Counted from the stretch's first letter, positions 44,178 to 59,100 are shown. The stretch: 64,000 nt of DNA from Diphasiastrum complanatum (GCA_029204225.1 CM055111.1:12338697-12402696); one strand, 5' to 3'. Notes: generated by a model not told the origin, from the letters alone. A program made the numbers and translations.

Positions 44178-47100
44178 TATTGTCTTTTCCATGCCAAGAG
44201 GCATATAAGACTAATGAAGTACATGTCAAGTATGTGATAACAATGGGAGCATATAAGAAGTCTCCGGAGCTGTAATAAATAAACATCTAATACAAACTAG
44301 ATAAATGCGACAATGAGAGCGTGTGTGTGCGTAGTAGATGTATCAATGTCATGAGGTCATGTTTGTGCCGATGCTATAGAAAGATGTAATGCAAGCTGGG
44401 GAAGCACTGGAGTCCGCTGATGTCGTCTATGAGCATGAAAAGTGTGTCTCTACATAGGAGGTTTGGTGATCTTGGCAGCAAAGTGGTGATGAGTAGTACA
44501 CTATCTCTGATCTCTGTGAGCATGTAAGCTGCAATCATCGTCGTCATCAGCATCAGGCTCTGTGTCTCGTGATAGAAAAGAAAGAGGTAATCAATGGCTG
44601 AGGGGTAAACTGCTGAGATGCCCCGCATAGGTCTCGTCGCAATATGAACATCTCTCGTACCATAAGAGCGACACATCGGGAGTCCTCATAGGCTATGAGA
44701 GATTGTAGAGTGGTGGCATGTCTCGAAACAAACAATTATATCTCCCTCTGATCTCATAGTATACAAGGCATCTAAAGATAAAATGCTCCTCAAACTCCAC
44801 CTCACCTAAAGAGCATAAATGGCAAATCCGCTCCTGTATGACTCAAGTAGGAGGTGAGATGCCTGAGGAAACCATGATAATCTATAGCCCTGATCGTGAA
44901 GATAGTGCGAGGAGGATATTGCAATCTGTGTGTATCGTCTGTCCATCTGCCCCTGAACTTTTTAACTATAATTCGTTTCATTGTTACAATTTCGGACTCC
45001 ACTTCTAGTGATCAATTTCAATCATAATTTACAATCAAAAATTGGAAAGGAGCTACTTTCCTTCGGTGATTAGCTTCCTATCAAAGATTGTTGCTTCTTG
45101 TTTACTAAAGATTGAGCAAACGGCCATGATCATCCTTCTCCTAGAAATTTAATCCATGAACAATTTCTAAAAGTAAAGAAAGCTCCAACTTTGTCTCCTT
45201 CAACAATCTATAGCTTCATCCATCCTATACCAACGATTGACCTTATGGAAAGTATTTTCTTTCATACAAGCGACAACACTTCTTTCAAGGTGACAAATTT
45301 CTCAATGATTAGCTTATAAGATCCTTCTACTGTAACAATCCAAACCAAAGATTATTCATGAAACAACATTATGTTTTTTTAAAAGCATCAAATCATTCAT
45401 GATGCACCCATTAACCACCCTACCATAGATGCATGCAAGTTACACACTTTGTAATCAACACATGGAGGTTGAATAACAGCACAAGCACACCCATGCATGA
45501 GTGCATGCATCAACCCCAAGCAATATTTTATCAAAATAAGGACAGAAACACATCCATGCATTCCAAATCAAGTCAATAAACAAGTAGTTCGTGATTGGCT
45601 AACCATCGAAGAACTCCCAACACAAAGTCAAGCAATCAAAGATGCTAATATGCTCATGCCACACTCTCCATCACAGTACATTGGCGATAGGGAAAGATAT
45701 TGAACCAAGTAAGAGGAATTCATACTGCATTTAAATGAAATATCCCATGCATCACTAGCCCTAGAGCTCACTCTCCATCGTTGTACATTCGTGACAGGGA
45801 GATCTTTTGCCCTCAATCTGAACCTACAGCTCACATCCATAACATGTCAAATTCCAAGGCCTAGCTATGGAGTATCATAACAGCATAGTAAGCACACTAT
45901 GAAAACTTCAGAAAACCAACTATGGAGTAGAACACAAAAGCAAGAGAGAGAGGACTTCAAAGCTCACACAACATGAATGAATATTCAAAGTGTAGTAGGG
46001 CGTGGAAACCCCTCCAAAGTTTGGGCTACATATAGCATGTTATGTATAGAGGTGGTGTCTTGCTAATTCTAGCTCTAGAACCCACATGGGTCCTTAACCT
46101 ACTTGATTTACTTGCCTAATTAGCACAAGTGGGGTGTACTATGTACATAAATGTTTTACCCCCATGTCTTATGCACAACTTACAAGTTACAAGTATACAA
46201 GCCTCAAGGGGCAAAATAGGCATTTATTTCAACACCCCCCCTCAATGGCTATTTTGTTCATACCAACACCTAGCATGCTACGAAACTTTTCAAATTTTTC
46301 TCTACTAAGTGCCTTAGTAAAGATATTTGCTGCTTGTTCGTTGGTATCACAGTACTCGAGCTGAATTTCTCCGCTTTGTATTTTCTCTCGTAAGAAGTGT
46401 TGATCCACCTCAATATGCTTTGTACGAGCATGGTACACAGGATTTTTGGCAAGCTGGATGCAACTCTGGCTGTCACATTGAAGAATACTAGGACCATCCT
46501 GAGGAATCTGCACCTCCCCAAGAAGTCTCTTGAGCCATATTGCCTCGCAGGTAGCTTTTGCCGCTGCCCTGTACTCAACCTCTGTCGATGATAAGGTAAC
46601 TGTGGGCTGTTTCTTGCTACACCAAGAAATGGCCCCTGAACCAAGGTTAAAAGTGTAACCTGTGGTCGACTTTCGATCATCCCTCACCTACCCAATCCGA
46701 ATCAGTAAAGCCTCCAAGCTGAAGCTTTCCGTCATCTGTGTACTCAATCCCATAGCAGGTTGTCCCTTTGACATACCTCAAAACCCTCTTGGCTGCTTTC
46801 CAATGTGCTTCAGTTGGAGAACTCTGGCTTGCTACACCAACCGCATAGGAAATGTCTGGTCTCGTAGTGGTGAGATAAATCAGGCTACCCACAAGCTGCC
46901 TATAAAGAGTCTCGTCCACAAAAGGAGTGCCATCATCTCTGGATGGCTTACTGCTGGTATCAATGGGCGTGGAAACGGGTTTGCAATCCTGCATGTTGAA
47001 CCTGTTCAAGACTTCACATGCATAGTTGGCTTGGGAAATAAACACACAGTTTTCCTTTTTCCAAAACTCCAAACCAAGACAATAGTGGATTAAGCCCAAA

Positions 47101-50100
47101 TCCTTCATCTCGAACTCATTTGATAAATGAGCCTTCAACTTTTCAATAAGCTGCCCATTGTTACCCGTGATGACCAAGTCATCCACATAGAGAACTATCA
47201 AAACAATGTTCCCATCTTCCTTCTTCACGAACAGGTTGCAATCCGACTGACTCTTTATGAATTGCTCTTTGGCAAAATAGTCGTCAATACGACTATACCA
47301 GGCCCTGGGTGCCTGCTTCAAACCATATAAGGCCTTCTTAAGCCTGCATACCATACTTTCCTTGCCCTTAGCCTCAAAACCTTGTGGCTGTTCCATGTAG
47401 ACTTCTTCAGCCAACTGTCCATTAAGAAAAGCACTCTTCACGTCCATTTGATGGACCTCCCAACCAAAAAATGCAGCCAATGCTAAAACCAACCTGATAG
47501 ACGTCATCTTAGCTACCGGTGCAAACGTCTCATCATAGTCCAAGCCCTCCTTCTGTGCATAGCCTTTAGCAACCAGCCTTGCCTTATGCTTTTCGATGCT
47601 CCCATCAGATTTGTATTTGGTCCTGTAGACCCACTTACAGCCAGTAGGACGCTTCCCTTTTGGTAACTTCACCAAATCCCATGTATCATTCTTGAGAATG
47701 GAGTCGTACTCCTCTTGCATAGCATGTTGCCATACCTTCTCATCTGCTGCCTCAACGAATGTATGTGGATCTTGTGAATCCAAAATAGTAGTCATAAGTG
47801 CATAGTTTGTCTCCTGGTGTTCATGCTGCTGGGCTTGCCTTTGAGACCTCCTAGCCCCTGGATTGCTGCTCTCTCCCTCATCCAATATCAAACCATCCTG
47901 CACAGTTTGCCAATACCACTTGAGAAACTTCTTCCTTGCAGTTGGTGATGAAGACGATGAATAGGACTCAACAGATTTGCCCCTTTGCTTCCGCTTCCTA
48001 GCCTCCTCGGATTCTTCCTCTTGATCACTCATATGATCATCCTGAGGCTCCCCAATATATGGATGTGGGTCATCAAGTATTGGCACAAATTCACTTGTAC
48101 CATCCTCCATCTCAAGTTCCTCTATAGGAGGCGTTTGATCTTCTTCAAAGATCACATCTCGACTTATGATCCTCTTCTTGCTAGTAAGATCGTAAAGTCT
48201 GTAAGCTTTGCTTTCTTCACTGTATCCCAAGAAAATACTCTTTGCTGATTTTGCATCCAGCTTCTTCCTGTTATCCTTGGGAATATGGGCATAGGCCATA
48301 CAACCAAACACTCGCAAAGCGCCTACCTTGGGCTTAATGCCGCTAAATGCCTCTTCTGAAGTCTTGCCTTCCACAGCTTTTGTTGGACTTCTATTCAACA
48401 GAAACACTGCTGTGTGCATTGCCTCGCCCCAAAAAGAGTTGTGAGCATGCACCTTGCACACTCCACAATAGTTCGGTTCTTTCTCTCTACTACGCCGTTT
48501 TGCTGAGGGGTATGAGGAGCTGTAAGCTGCCTTTTGATCCCATTGGCCTTGCAGAATTCCACAAATTCTGTCTTAATGAACTCTCCACCACCGTCTGACC
48601 TGAGCATCTTTATCTTCTTTCCTGAATGTTCTTCTACCAAAGCTTTGAAATGTAGGAAGTACTTGAATGCTTCAAATTTTAACTTCAAGAAATAAATCCA
48701 AATCTTGCGTGAGAAGTCATCAATAAAGGTCATAAAGTAATATGCCCCCCCTGCAGATTTTGTTTGGGTTGGCCCCCACAAATCTGAATGTATCAAGTCA
48801 AGTATGCCTGCTGCCCTGGTGGTGCTTTCCTTGGGAAACTTATGTCTTTGCTGTTTTCCCATAGCGCAAGCCTCGCAAACTGAAGAGCTTGGCTTAACAA
48901 CTGAAAGCCCCTCCACCATATGATGCTGGTTCAACACCTGCATGCTTTGGTAGCCAAGATGTCCATACCTCTCATGCCACAACCTATCCACATCCCTTCC
49001 TTTTGTTGTATAAGCATGCTGACTAGGGATAGAAGTGTATAACCTGTATAGATTATCTTCCTGCAATCCTTTGGCCACAACCTTCATATTATCACTCAAG
49101 TCCAACACAAGACAAGAAGTAGCATCAAATTCTACTTTCATATTTTGTTGAGTGATAGCTCCTATTGAAAGAAGATTTTTAGCAAGTCCTGATACATATA
49201 AGACATTCTTAATGACTTTGACTTCTCCTGATGGAAGCTTTACAGGTACTGTGCCCTTTCCCTTGACCTTGTGTGTTGAGTTGTCACCTAGGCACACCTC
49301 TTGTCCATCACTAATCCCCACAAAGGTATCAAACCAATCCCTATGAGGGGTCATGTGCTTTGAAGCACCAGAGTCAATGTACCAACCACCTGTTGTAGCT
49401 TGTGAAGCCAATGCAACAGAGAATAACTCAGCTTGCCTTATGTCACTCTGCTCCTCTCTTGCAACACTCTCAACAACATTTCCCTTGCTTCTTTGTGCCC
49501 TTCTTTTGGTCTGCAAGCTTCTTCCTGCACTCAAAAGCAAAGTGTCCATATTTACCACAGTAATTGCAATTCCCCTTCCTTCGAGGTGTGGAAGAAGTAT
49601 TCGAGGAGGGTTGTGCTTCTGACATCTGCAAGTTCTCCATTCCTTGCTCAAGTGTTTGTGGTGTTCCTTTGTTCTTGCCTTTACCTTTCTTCTTATCCTT
49701 AGTTGGATTTTGCTTCTTCTTAGAAGTAAAGGCATGCTCCTGGAAATCTTCCCTCTTGGAGAGATTAACTCTCCTCATCTCCTCCTGTAACAAGAGACCA
49801 TAGACTTCTTCATAGGTAGGGATCTTCTCTCTCACTGATATCATCATCACAAAGTTCTGATAAGCATATGACAAGCTATTCAGAACTATTGGCACCAAGT
49901 CTTTGTCAGCAATAGACTCTCCAAGTACAGAAAGATGATATCTAATATCCTGAATCTTAGTAAGATGATCAGTAACTGTCTCCCCTGTCTCCATTCTGAG
50001 AGTATACAACTTGTTCTTCAAGTAGAGAAACCTGGTTGTACTTGCTGTCTCATACAATGCACAAAGAATGTGCCATGCATCCACAGGCCCTTTGGCTGAC

Positions 50101-53100
50101 CTGATTAGAGGAATCACATTATCCCTCACTGACATGATGATTCTGTGTGCCTTTTCCCCTCTCTTGATATAGTCCTTAAGTTCAAGTTCAGATGTTGGAA
50201 CAGGCTCCTCACCTGTCACAAGCTTCCAACATTCTTTGTCTTCAAGAATGTTCTTGATCTTGAATTTCCATATGCTAAAGTTAGTGCCATCAAGTCGGCT
50301 GGCTTCACTCAGCATGCTCTCTGCAAGACTAGACATAGCTGGATAGAAATAAAACACAAAAGGCAAACTGGGGTTTTCACCCAACTAGGGTATGCAGCCA
50401 CTTGCTCAATAACCCTCAGCTTCTGGATTTGAAACTATCCCCCTGTATGGCTGTCCTAGCCCTTGTCCAAGATCCACTCAGAACTTTCACTGAAGTCCCC
50501 ACTGTAGAAAGCGCCCTCCTACAGTCCTGGCTGTCCAAAAAGACTCAAATTTTTTTTGTCTCAAATTAGAAACTTTTTGGCTCCCTGTACTCCCCTTGCC
50601 AACAGTACTCCAACCATGCAGATAGCACAGAGATCAGATGCCCCTACAAAAATTGCTCCCTCCTCAAAGGTAAGCTGCTCTCCAAGAATGGCAGGAATCT
50701 GATCAAAAACAGGTCCAAGCTTTCACCACACCACAGGCAACATAACATGCTCTAATACCATGTCAAATTCCGAGGCCTAGGGATGGAGTATCATAACAGC
50801 ATAGTAAGCACACTATGAAAGCTTCAGAAAACCAGCTATGGAGTAGAACACAAAAGCAAAAGAGAGAGGACTTCAAAGCTCACACAACATGAATGAATAT
50901 TCAAAGTGTAGTAGGGCGTGGAAACCCCTCCAAAGTTTGGGCTACATATAGCATGTTATGTATAGAGGTGGTGTCTTGCTAATTCTAGCTCTAGAACCCA
51001 CATGGGTCCTTAACCTACTTGATTTACTTGCCTAATTAGCACAAGTGGGGTGTACTATGTACATAAATGTTTTACCCCCATGTCTTATGCACAACTTACA
51101 AGTTACAAGTATACAAGCCTCAAGGGGCAAAATAGGCATTTATTTCAACATAACATGCATGTAATATAGCATTGGAAACAATCATCATATTTACGAATCC
51201 ACGTGAGAAGATCGATATTAACTGCTCCTAAGCAACAAAAATGGAATGATGCAAGCTACAATCACAATTCGACATTTGACAATCACAATGGCCAATACAT
51301 TTGGCACCTAAATAAAGGCTTTGATCCTTAAGAACAAGGAATCTTCAAATAAAATTATCAAAAGCAAACATGCCAGCTACATGCAAATGTTGGAGCTTGG
51401 GGTTGGGAGAGGAAAAGAATTCGTTGGTCTTCACTCCCACAAACATTGCAGAGCAACCAATTAGCAAAGGATTTCTTCAACTAGAACAAAGGACAAAGAT
51501 AAAAGAGCTACGATTACCACCTAAGCCCAACTACAAATGGGGCATGAGGTCCTCCAACACCTGTTGGATGATCACCAAAAGAGAAGGATATGCTCTCCGC
51601 ACTTGCTCACTTGGGAGATGGTAGCCACAGTCTTTTTCCTAACCTCCAACCCACCATGGCCACTCTCCCTTGGAAAGCACTGAGGGAGTTGGTCTCCTCC
51701 ACACCCTCCTACCGTTATAGTAGAAATGGAAGTATGGGGAAGAAAGGGCTTTTGGCAAGAATAGATTGATTTCCATGCATACATGGTGAGCCCTCCTATA
51801 AGCATCCCAACAGCATGGCCACGGCTCCCTTGAGAGCAATGTTCCTGCCTTTCAGGTCCCAATTCCCAAAATTGACAAAATGCATATAGGCTCTGATACC
51901 TGACAGTACACTCTCTAACTCTTAAGCTGCTGAACATATATTAGGCAATGAGAAGAATGATACTCCCATCCATTTAGGTTGTTCTTCCTGTCTTGATGAA
52001 TGAGGAATATAGGCTTCAAGCAAGAGGTGGATCTACATTGACACTTCAAGAGGTGCATTCCTCAAAAGGTATGACTAAGATGACCAAAAGAAGTGAAACC
52101 ATTGTTTTCTTGTGCATAAAATTATGACCGGCTACCAAAGGCAAGCTTCCAATCTCTTTACTTCACAAGAACCGTTAGCCTAACAAGACCCACAACAGCA
52201 TAGGCTGCTAAAAACTCAACTCCTACAAACTCAACACAAGAAGCAGGTTGGTTTATATTTTTCAAAAGAGGTAACATAATAGCAAATGAGTGTGCCTCAT
52301 CATTCAATTCCTGTGCACAAACTGCATGTATGCAAAAACATCATCTACAACCAGAGCTTTGGCCCCCAAGTTATACTTCAAGTAGTTGTATTGAAACGAA
52401 CTACAACAATAAGATGCCCAAAAAATCAACAACCCTAAACTTATTCATCACGGGATCTCATGAAGCATGATCAGAGCTGTAGCTTTCTTCAGGAAATAGT
52501 GCTAACTAAGCCAAAAAGAAGTGGAAAGGAGACACTGGCATCTGAACTTACCAAAGAAATTGATGCCCAGGCTAATGTACACAGGTCTAAAAAAACCGTC
52601 AACAAACTGAATAAACCACCAGGTCAGATAGAATGTCACAGCTATGGGCAAAAGGATAACGCTGCAGATCAAACACCCAAAGAAAATTCACCAATTAGCG
52701 GGTTAACCGCTCAACATCAAATAAATTTGCTTACAGCAAAACTTCTATGTCTGTAGCAGAACAATCATTCTGGTGCTTTTGTAGAATACTCAATGATAAA
52801 TCTGTGCGTTTCACATGCTTATGTATCACAGTTTTAGCCACATATCATTTAGAAGAATATATAAGACATAACTGACTCACCAGCCACTCAGAAATTTTTG
52901 CCATGCCCAACTTTGTAGCACAGCATAGAAGGCCTGCATTGCAACACAGAAGAGTTTGTAAATCGGCGCTGATTCAAGGTCTAAATAATACCGTGCTAGT
53001 CATTGACAATACTCTAACTATCAAAACTGACAGGCTTACAGGCAGAGAAGTAACCGAAGCATCTATGAGCATCCTCTATAACCAAACTGAGTTACACATT

Positions 53101-56100
53101 CAAAAAATATACATATTGCAGGAATGTTGTGGGTATAGAGTCGATTTTGGTGCAACTATGGTGATTGTATATACTGATGAGACACAAGTAATGTCAGTTG
53201 CATAGATCCAGCAGTACCAGGATCCGCGGATCCCGGTACTGCGGATCCAGTGTGGTACCGCGGATCCATATTGATCCGCGGTACCACAATATTTAATATT
53301 TTTTAATATTTGATATTTTTTAATATTTAATATATTAATATTTTATTTTTTACCCCAATCCCCCCCCTCGCTTCATCTCTCTCCCTGCCCATCGCGCTGC
53401 TGTCCGCGCCCTCTTCTTGCTGTCTGCGCCCTCTCTGCTGTCCGCGCACTCCTCGCCATCACACTGTATTTGCGTTGCACAGATCGCTTCCGCCCCTGCT
53501 ACTGCTACTTCGGCCATTGCTGTGGATTTTCCAGCTTTCCGCCACCTATCCCACTCACCATCATCTCTGCCTTTTTGCCCCAGTTCCCTCTACAGAAATG
53601 GTGCATTCCAACCTCGTCGATCTGTGGGGCGAGGTGGACCGCACATGGATAGAGAGGCCACACAGGCCGTGGCCAGTCTGATTTATGAGCTGAACCTTCC
53701 ATTTGCCATCACCGACTCTGAGTCCTTCAGAAGGGCCTTCCGCCTTGCACAGTCTGTCAGCCCTAGCTGGAGAGTCCCTAGTTCAGAGGTTGTCCGTACA
53801 CACATGCTGAGGGATAGGGTCGAGTCATTGTCTAGAGAGATGGAGCCTCTACGTCGCCACTGGGCCACTTACGGTTGCAGCATCATGTCCGATGGCTGGA
53901 CTGATGTCAGGAGGAGGCCGATCCTCAACATATTGGTCTCCAGCTGCATGGGCACACAGTTTTTGAGGGCAATGGATCATATTCGCAGAGTTCATGTTTG
54001 ATGTCATCAGGTCTTCCATCCTGTCCATAGGCGCACAACATGTCGTCACGGTGGTGACGGACAATGCCACGAACTGCATTCAGATGGGTGTACTGCTAGA
54101 GTCCGAGTTCCCTCACATTGTTCATACCCCCTGTGCAGCGCACGGCATAGACCTTCTGATGGGGGACATAGGTGCACTTCCCTGGGTTAGAGCCATCGTC
54201 CGTGAGGCCCTCTTCCTGGTGACAAAAGTCGTCACCAAGAAGAGGCGTGTTCTTGCCATGTTCCGGGTGTTCAGCCATCTGGACCTCCGTAAGCCAGCCC
54301 CCACACGCTTTGCATTCGACTTCGTGGTCATCGACCGTTTGATCAGGTGTAGGGCGCAGCTTCTACAGGTGGTTGCCAGTGATCTTTGGCGTGCTAGTAC
54401 GTTTCAGCACACTGAGGATGGGGAGCACTTTTCTTCCACGGTGAGGGGAGACCAGTTCTGGAGGGATGCACAGACATTGTCAGGACTACTTCGACCACTC
54501 TACATTGTGCTCCGCATGGCTGACAGCGAGGGGTCGACACTTGGACTGGTATATGAGCTCATGGACCGGATTGGACAGTTCCTGCAGCTGCCCATCTTGC
54601 AGCCAGAGAGGTAAGCAGTATAGTAATGTAATTGGTCTTTATCTTTCTAATAGGTGCTAGTTTGTTTTTCTGTCAATGTTACGTTTTTTCGTAATGCCCT
54701 AAACCACATGCCTCTCACCTGCAGGATGACCGAGCTGAAGTTCATCTGGGAGACGCGGTGGAACTACTTCCACAGGAGTATCCACAGCGTTGCACACATG
54801 CTGCATCCCCTCTTCCTCTCTCCGACACAGATCGCAGACAGGGAGCTCGAGGCTGATTGGCTTCAGTATGCTAGGCCCCACTGGTTCAGTAACCAAAGCC
54901 CCTACAAAATATGCACCCTACTTGTGTAAGCTCCTCCAGAAAGACCTTCCAAAACTCAACCAAAATTAGAAAGTTTTTGGATCATCCCACTCCCCTTGCC
55001 AATAGCTCTCCAACAGTGCAAGACTCAAACTGATCTGACTCCTATAGATCAAAAGCGCCCTCTTTCAAGATTGAGGTGCTTGTGAAAGATGAGAATCTTC
55101 TCAAGAATCTGAGCACTGAAGTTTCTCTCACTCACAGACTCACAGGCTAGACAACCTGCTCTGGTACCATGATGATTTGCAAGACCCAGCTATGGAGTAT
55201 CTTAACTTCAATACTAGATCAACTATGAAAGCTCGAGAAACTTGGCTATGGAAAACATCACACGCAAGGAAAATTGTATAAGCGCCTCACAACACCAAAA
55301 GTTAGAAGAAGAAATGAATTGCTAGTAAGAGAGAGGAGGGCGTGGGTCCTCCAAATCCCTTGTGAGGCAAGCACCTCATTTACATGCATAGAAGGTCTAG
55401 GTGTCAACCATAGGAGTGAGCTACTTGGCCAAGTGGGCCACTTGCACTAATTTACTCAACTTACAAAAGAAAGGGTCTCATGTATTTATTTAATAACATG
55501 CCCCATGAGTTATGTACAACTTACAACTTAACTAGTAATTAGCCAAAGGGGTAAAATAGGCATTACTCTTCAACAGATCCCCTTGTGGATTGAGAGTAAT
55601 CCATCTCCCAAAAATCACCAAAAACAGGCTATTTTTCAGCGTTTTTCTGCCTTCTACAAGCTCAATTCACCGAATTCTAGGCTCTAACTTCATGGATAGC
55701 TTCAAAAGACTTTGCTTCAACTTTTGGCAACCTCTACAAGGCGTTTTACAACATCCTACTCACAGATACCACGGTTCTCAGAACCATGGGGTGAACCGTA
55801 CCACGGGTTCATGAACACAGATTTCTCATTTCACAGATTCATTTCACGGACACAGATTTCACAGACACAAACACTTTTTTTTTGGCCTTTTTTTGCATAT
55901 TTTTAGGCTGTTTTTGGGGTAGGAACAAAAAATTAATTAATTAATTGATTAATTAGTACGGTTCATCCTAAATTTTTTTGTGAACCGTACAGTTCACTAT
56001 ACGGTTCTGAGAACCGTGGTGAACCATACATGGTTCTCAGATTCTATGATCCTACTATCCAACTTTATGAAAAAACTAGCAAAAATGATGATTTTTGACT

Positions 56101-59100
56101 ATTTTTCGGTTTTTCCTTCACAATAAAGTGAAAATTCATGACATGCAACTCTTTCTCCCCACATGCAACTCAATTTACAGGATTACAGCCATCCAATTGA
56201 TCTGATCTTGATGGATTTTTAGCTCTTACTATCAATTTTTAGCCAAAAATCATGAAAAACAAGCCATTTTTGAATAACAACATAGCCTAGAACCGTAAAT
56301 CACGAAAAGAAGCGACATGCATCATTAATTTCATCATTAATGATCCCTAGAATGAAAGTACACTTGCTGAAAAATCCGATCTACCAAAGATTTGAGCTAC
56401 ATAAGCAAAAGCTCCAAAAAAGCATAACAAATTGGCTTCCGTGGACAATCTTCCATAAAACACTAGAGAAATTCGAGAGAGATAGATCTTAACGACATGC
56501 AAATGGAAACTGGGAGAATTCACCCACTTGGAATCTTTTTCTCCTATTGAATGAGAATACCAATTGATCCACACCAAAAATTCGACGAAAAGCAACACCA
56601 CTCCAAATTCTCCGATCTTCGTAAGCCTTGCTCTAATACCAATGTAAGGAAAGCTCCTCAAGATCATGCTTACAAGACAAAACACAAGAGAACACACTGG
56701 AGAAACCACCCAACCAAGTAAAAGCATCCGATCAATCTCTAGAAGCTTCACCGTCAAGCCAAGGAATAGGAAGCAAGAGTAGAGTGAGAGAACCTAGCAA
56801 TGAAACACCAAATGAATCATGTAGTAGGGCGAGTTTCCAATGGATATATGGCCCAAGACTACCCTATGCATGCAGACATGCCAGGCCTAAACTCCCCAAT
56901 TAATAAATTCCATTGCTATTGATACTCTACACATGCATTGACTGTCCTAAACCATATACTAACTACATATAGTGTGTATGGGCCTCACAAGGTTATAGTT
57001 AATTTACGAGTCTCGTCCAATATGACGTGGCATAACCAATAATCTCGAGCACTGAAGTAACGTGTATCCAAGTCTAGGATCATATTGAATCCCATATTCA
57101 GGACGTGGACGTAACAAAGAGAGATATTTCCGTTGGATCTTTGTCTTGCAGATCACTTCTCAGGCCATGTGCGAAGCGTGTGTTGGCGTTGTTCAGTACC
57201 TTCTCGCTGCTAGTGCTTCATCTTTCCTGATTCTCGAGCGACTATGCGTCATACGAGATCACTTGCGGAGGATGGCGGCTAGTGATGGCTTTGAAGAGTT
57301 TGGAGGTCGCACAGCAAATGCAATCCATTTCCAAGCCACAATGTTTGGAGAGGAGTTCTGGACACAGTTGGATGAGCTTGTAAAGGTTCTTCGTGTTCCA
57401 TGTGCTACGCCTAGCAGACAGAGAGGGGTCTCGTATACGAGTTCATGGACCATATTGGTGACGTGCTTTTGAGATCAAATTTGGACAAGGAGAGGTATTA
57501 CTCCTACTTTCTTTTTTGATTTTTGCTTTGTTTGTGCTTTGAAATACCAACAACGGATCATTTGCATTGTGACTAGCACAAAAGGAAGGAGCTCCTTCGC
57601 GTTTGGGAGAGATGGCACTATTTCCATAGACTCACCCATGTTGTAGCTCACATGTTGCACCCCATGTGGCGCGATACCAAATGTCCAAGTGATACAGAAC
57701 TCCATCGCGGATGGGTGGAGTATGTTGAGCGCGTATGGCCAGCTCAGGTATTGCAAATTAAATCACTGATTTACTTGTTTACATTCTTTGGCCTATGCAT
57801 TCTGTAGATTGAAACATGTTCGGGTTCTTTGTGTAGGAAATCAAAGTGCCAAGATCCCTCTAACATTCAATCTCCATATACAAGAAGAAGAAGAAGAAGA
57901 AGAAAAAGAAAGGAGAGGGTTAGGCGCCCTCAAGGAGAGAGAAAGTAGTAGCAATGCTTGAAAGGGAATGAATTACAAATGAATAATGAGTACATATAAA
58001 TAGGCCTTCCAAGGGCCTAGACTCTTCCAAACCCTAAGTTCTAGAACCTTCCAAACCCACTTCTAATTATAGGGCACCCCCAAAAGTCAAGATAGGGTCC
58101 CTTAACATAATTAGACTTTACTTGGACCCACGAGTTACTACTAGACCAAATTGGGTCCAACTTAACTAAAACTGACTTAACATGGTCTAAATATTAAACC
58201 TAACCCATGGTTAAACAAGTCTCGACCTTTTGGGTCAAAGTAACCTATGGGAAACTAGCATTATCATTTATTATTTCTAACACTTTGCCCATAGGCTCCA
58301 TTCTAAGGAATACTGAGAAAGATATATTGAAGTTTGAGCAAAGCTTGTGGCATTTTAATCAAGAGCAATGTCAGATAGGGGAGGCAAAGTTGTGACCCGT
58401 ATCATAATGAAGCTTTCATGGTCGCAACACTCCTGACCTTTAGCTTTTGGCAAAGAGAGTACTCTCATGCGACTGTTCAACTTCCTCTTTTGAGCGGAAT
58501 TGGAGCATATGGGCCAGCCATCACACAAACAAGAGAAACAGGCTCCCCATTGAGCAGTGCAGGCGGTTGGTGTTCATGAACACCAACGGATGCATGATGA
58601 GATGCCACGCATACAGGGTGGCCAGTTGATCGAGGTGAGTTATCATCTTGTTGTTCAAGCTATCTTTTAATGTACTTCGATTTCAAGATATTTATTTGAC
58701 AAATGGAACCATGTTTATTTGTTGTTGTAGTGTTACACACTCAAAACCCTAAACTGCCAGGTGCCGGTCATCATAAAAACCGAACACTCACGATCCACCC
58801 CACTAAAACCCATCGCTAAATGCTTTGCGCTAATATATGCAAATTCAATCATTGTAAGGTACCTTTCCCAATCCGACTGTCTTTTGGAAACATATGCTCA
58901 AAGCATGTCTTCCATAGACTGGTTTGTCCTCTCTGTCTGACCATCCAATTCAAGATGATCCGTAGACCCTAGACTTAATGTGGTCTCTAATTTCTCAAAG
59001 ACCGCCTGCTAGAATTTGCCAGTGAACTTAGAATCACGATCACTAACAATGTCATTCGGCAATCCAAACAACCTGAACAACTTTTCCACGAAAAGCTAAG

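Larger units (their letters stand above)
45845..51150 (-). mobile_element. Copia-C, complete copia element in intron 3
   Basis: 5.3 kb, with LTRs 45845-46234 and 50761-51150 (390 bases each, about six differences), TSD TAACA, a Met-tRNA primer site at 50749-50760 and a polypurine tract at 46235-46243. Pol order is gag, protease, integrase, RT, RNase H, as in Ty1/copia. It is younger than Copia-A by LTR divergence but carries at least three one-base frame shifts (near 49500, 48430 and 46682), so it is not autonomous now. It lies in the same orientation as the COV1-like gene. Confidence 0.95.

Noticed and set aside
52460..52756. Plus-strand ORF of 98 codons
   Set aside because: It is antisense over COV1-like exon 3, whose splice sites and motifs are clear.
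53201..58640. A single hAT element interrupted by copia insertions
   Set aside because: The 57.1-57.8 kb part repeats domains already present at 54.3-54.9 kb, so these are two separate copies.
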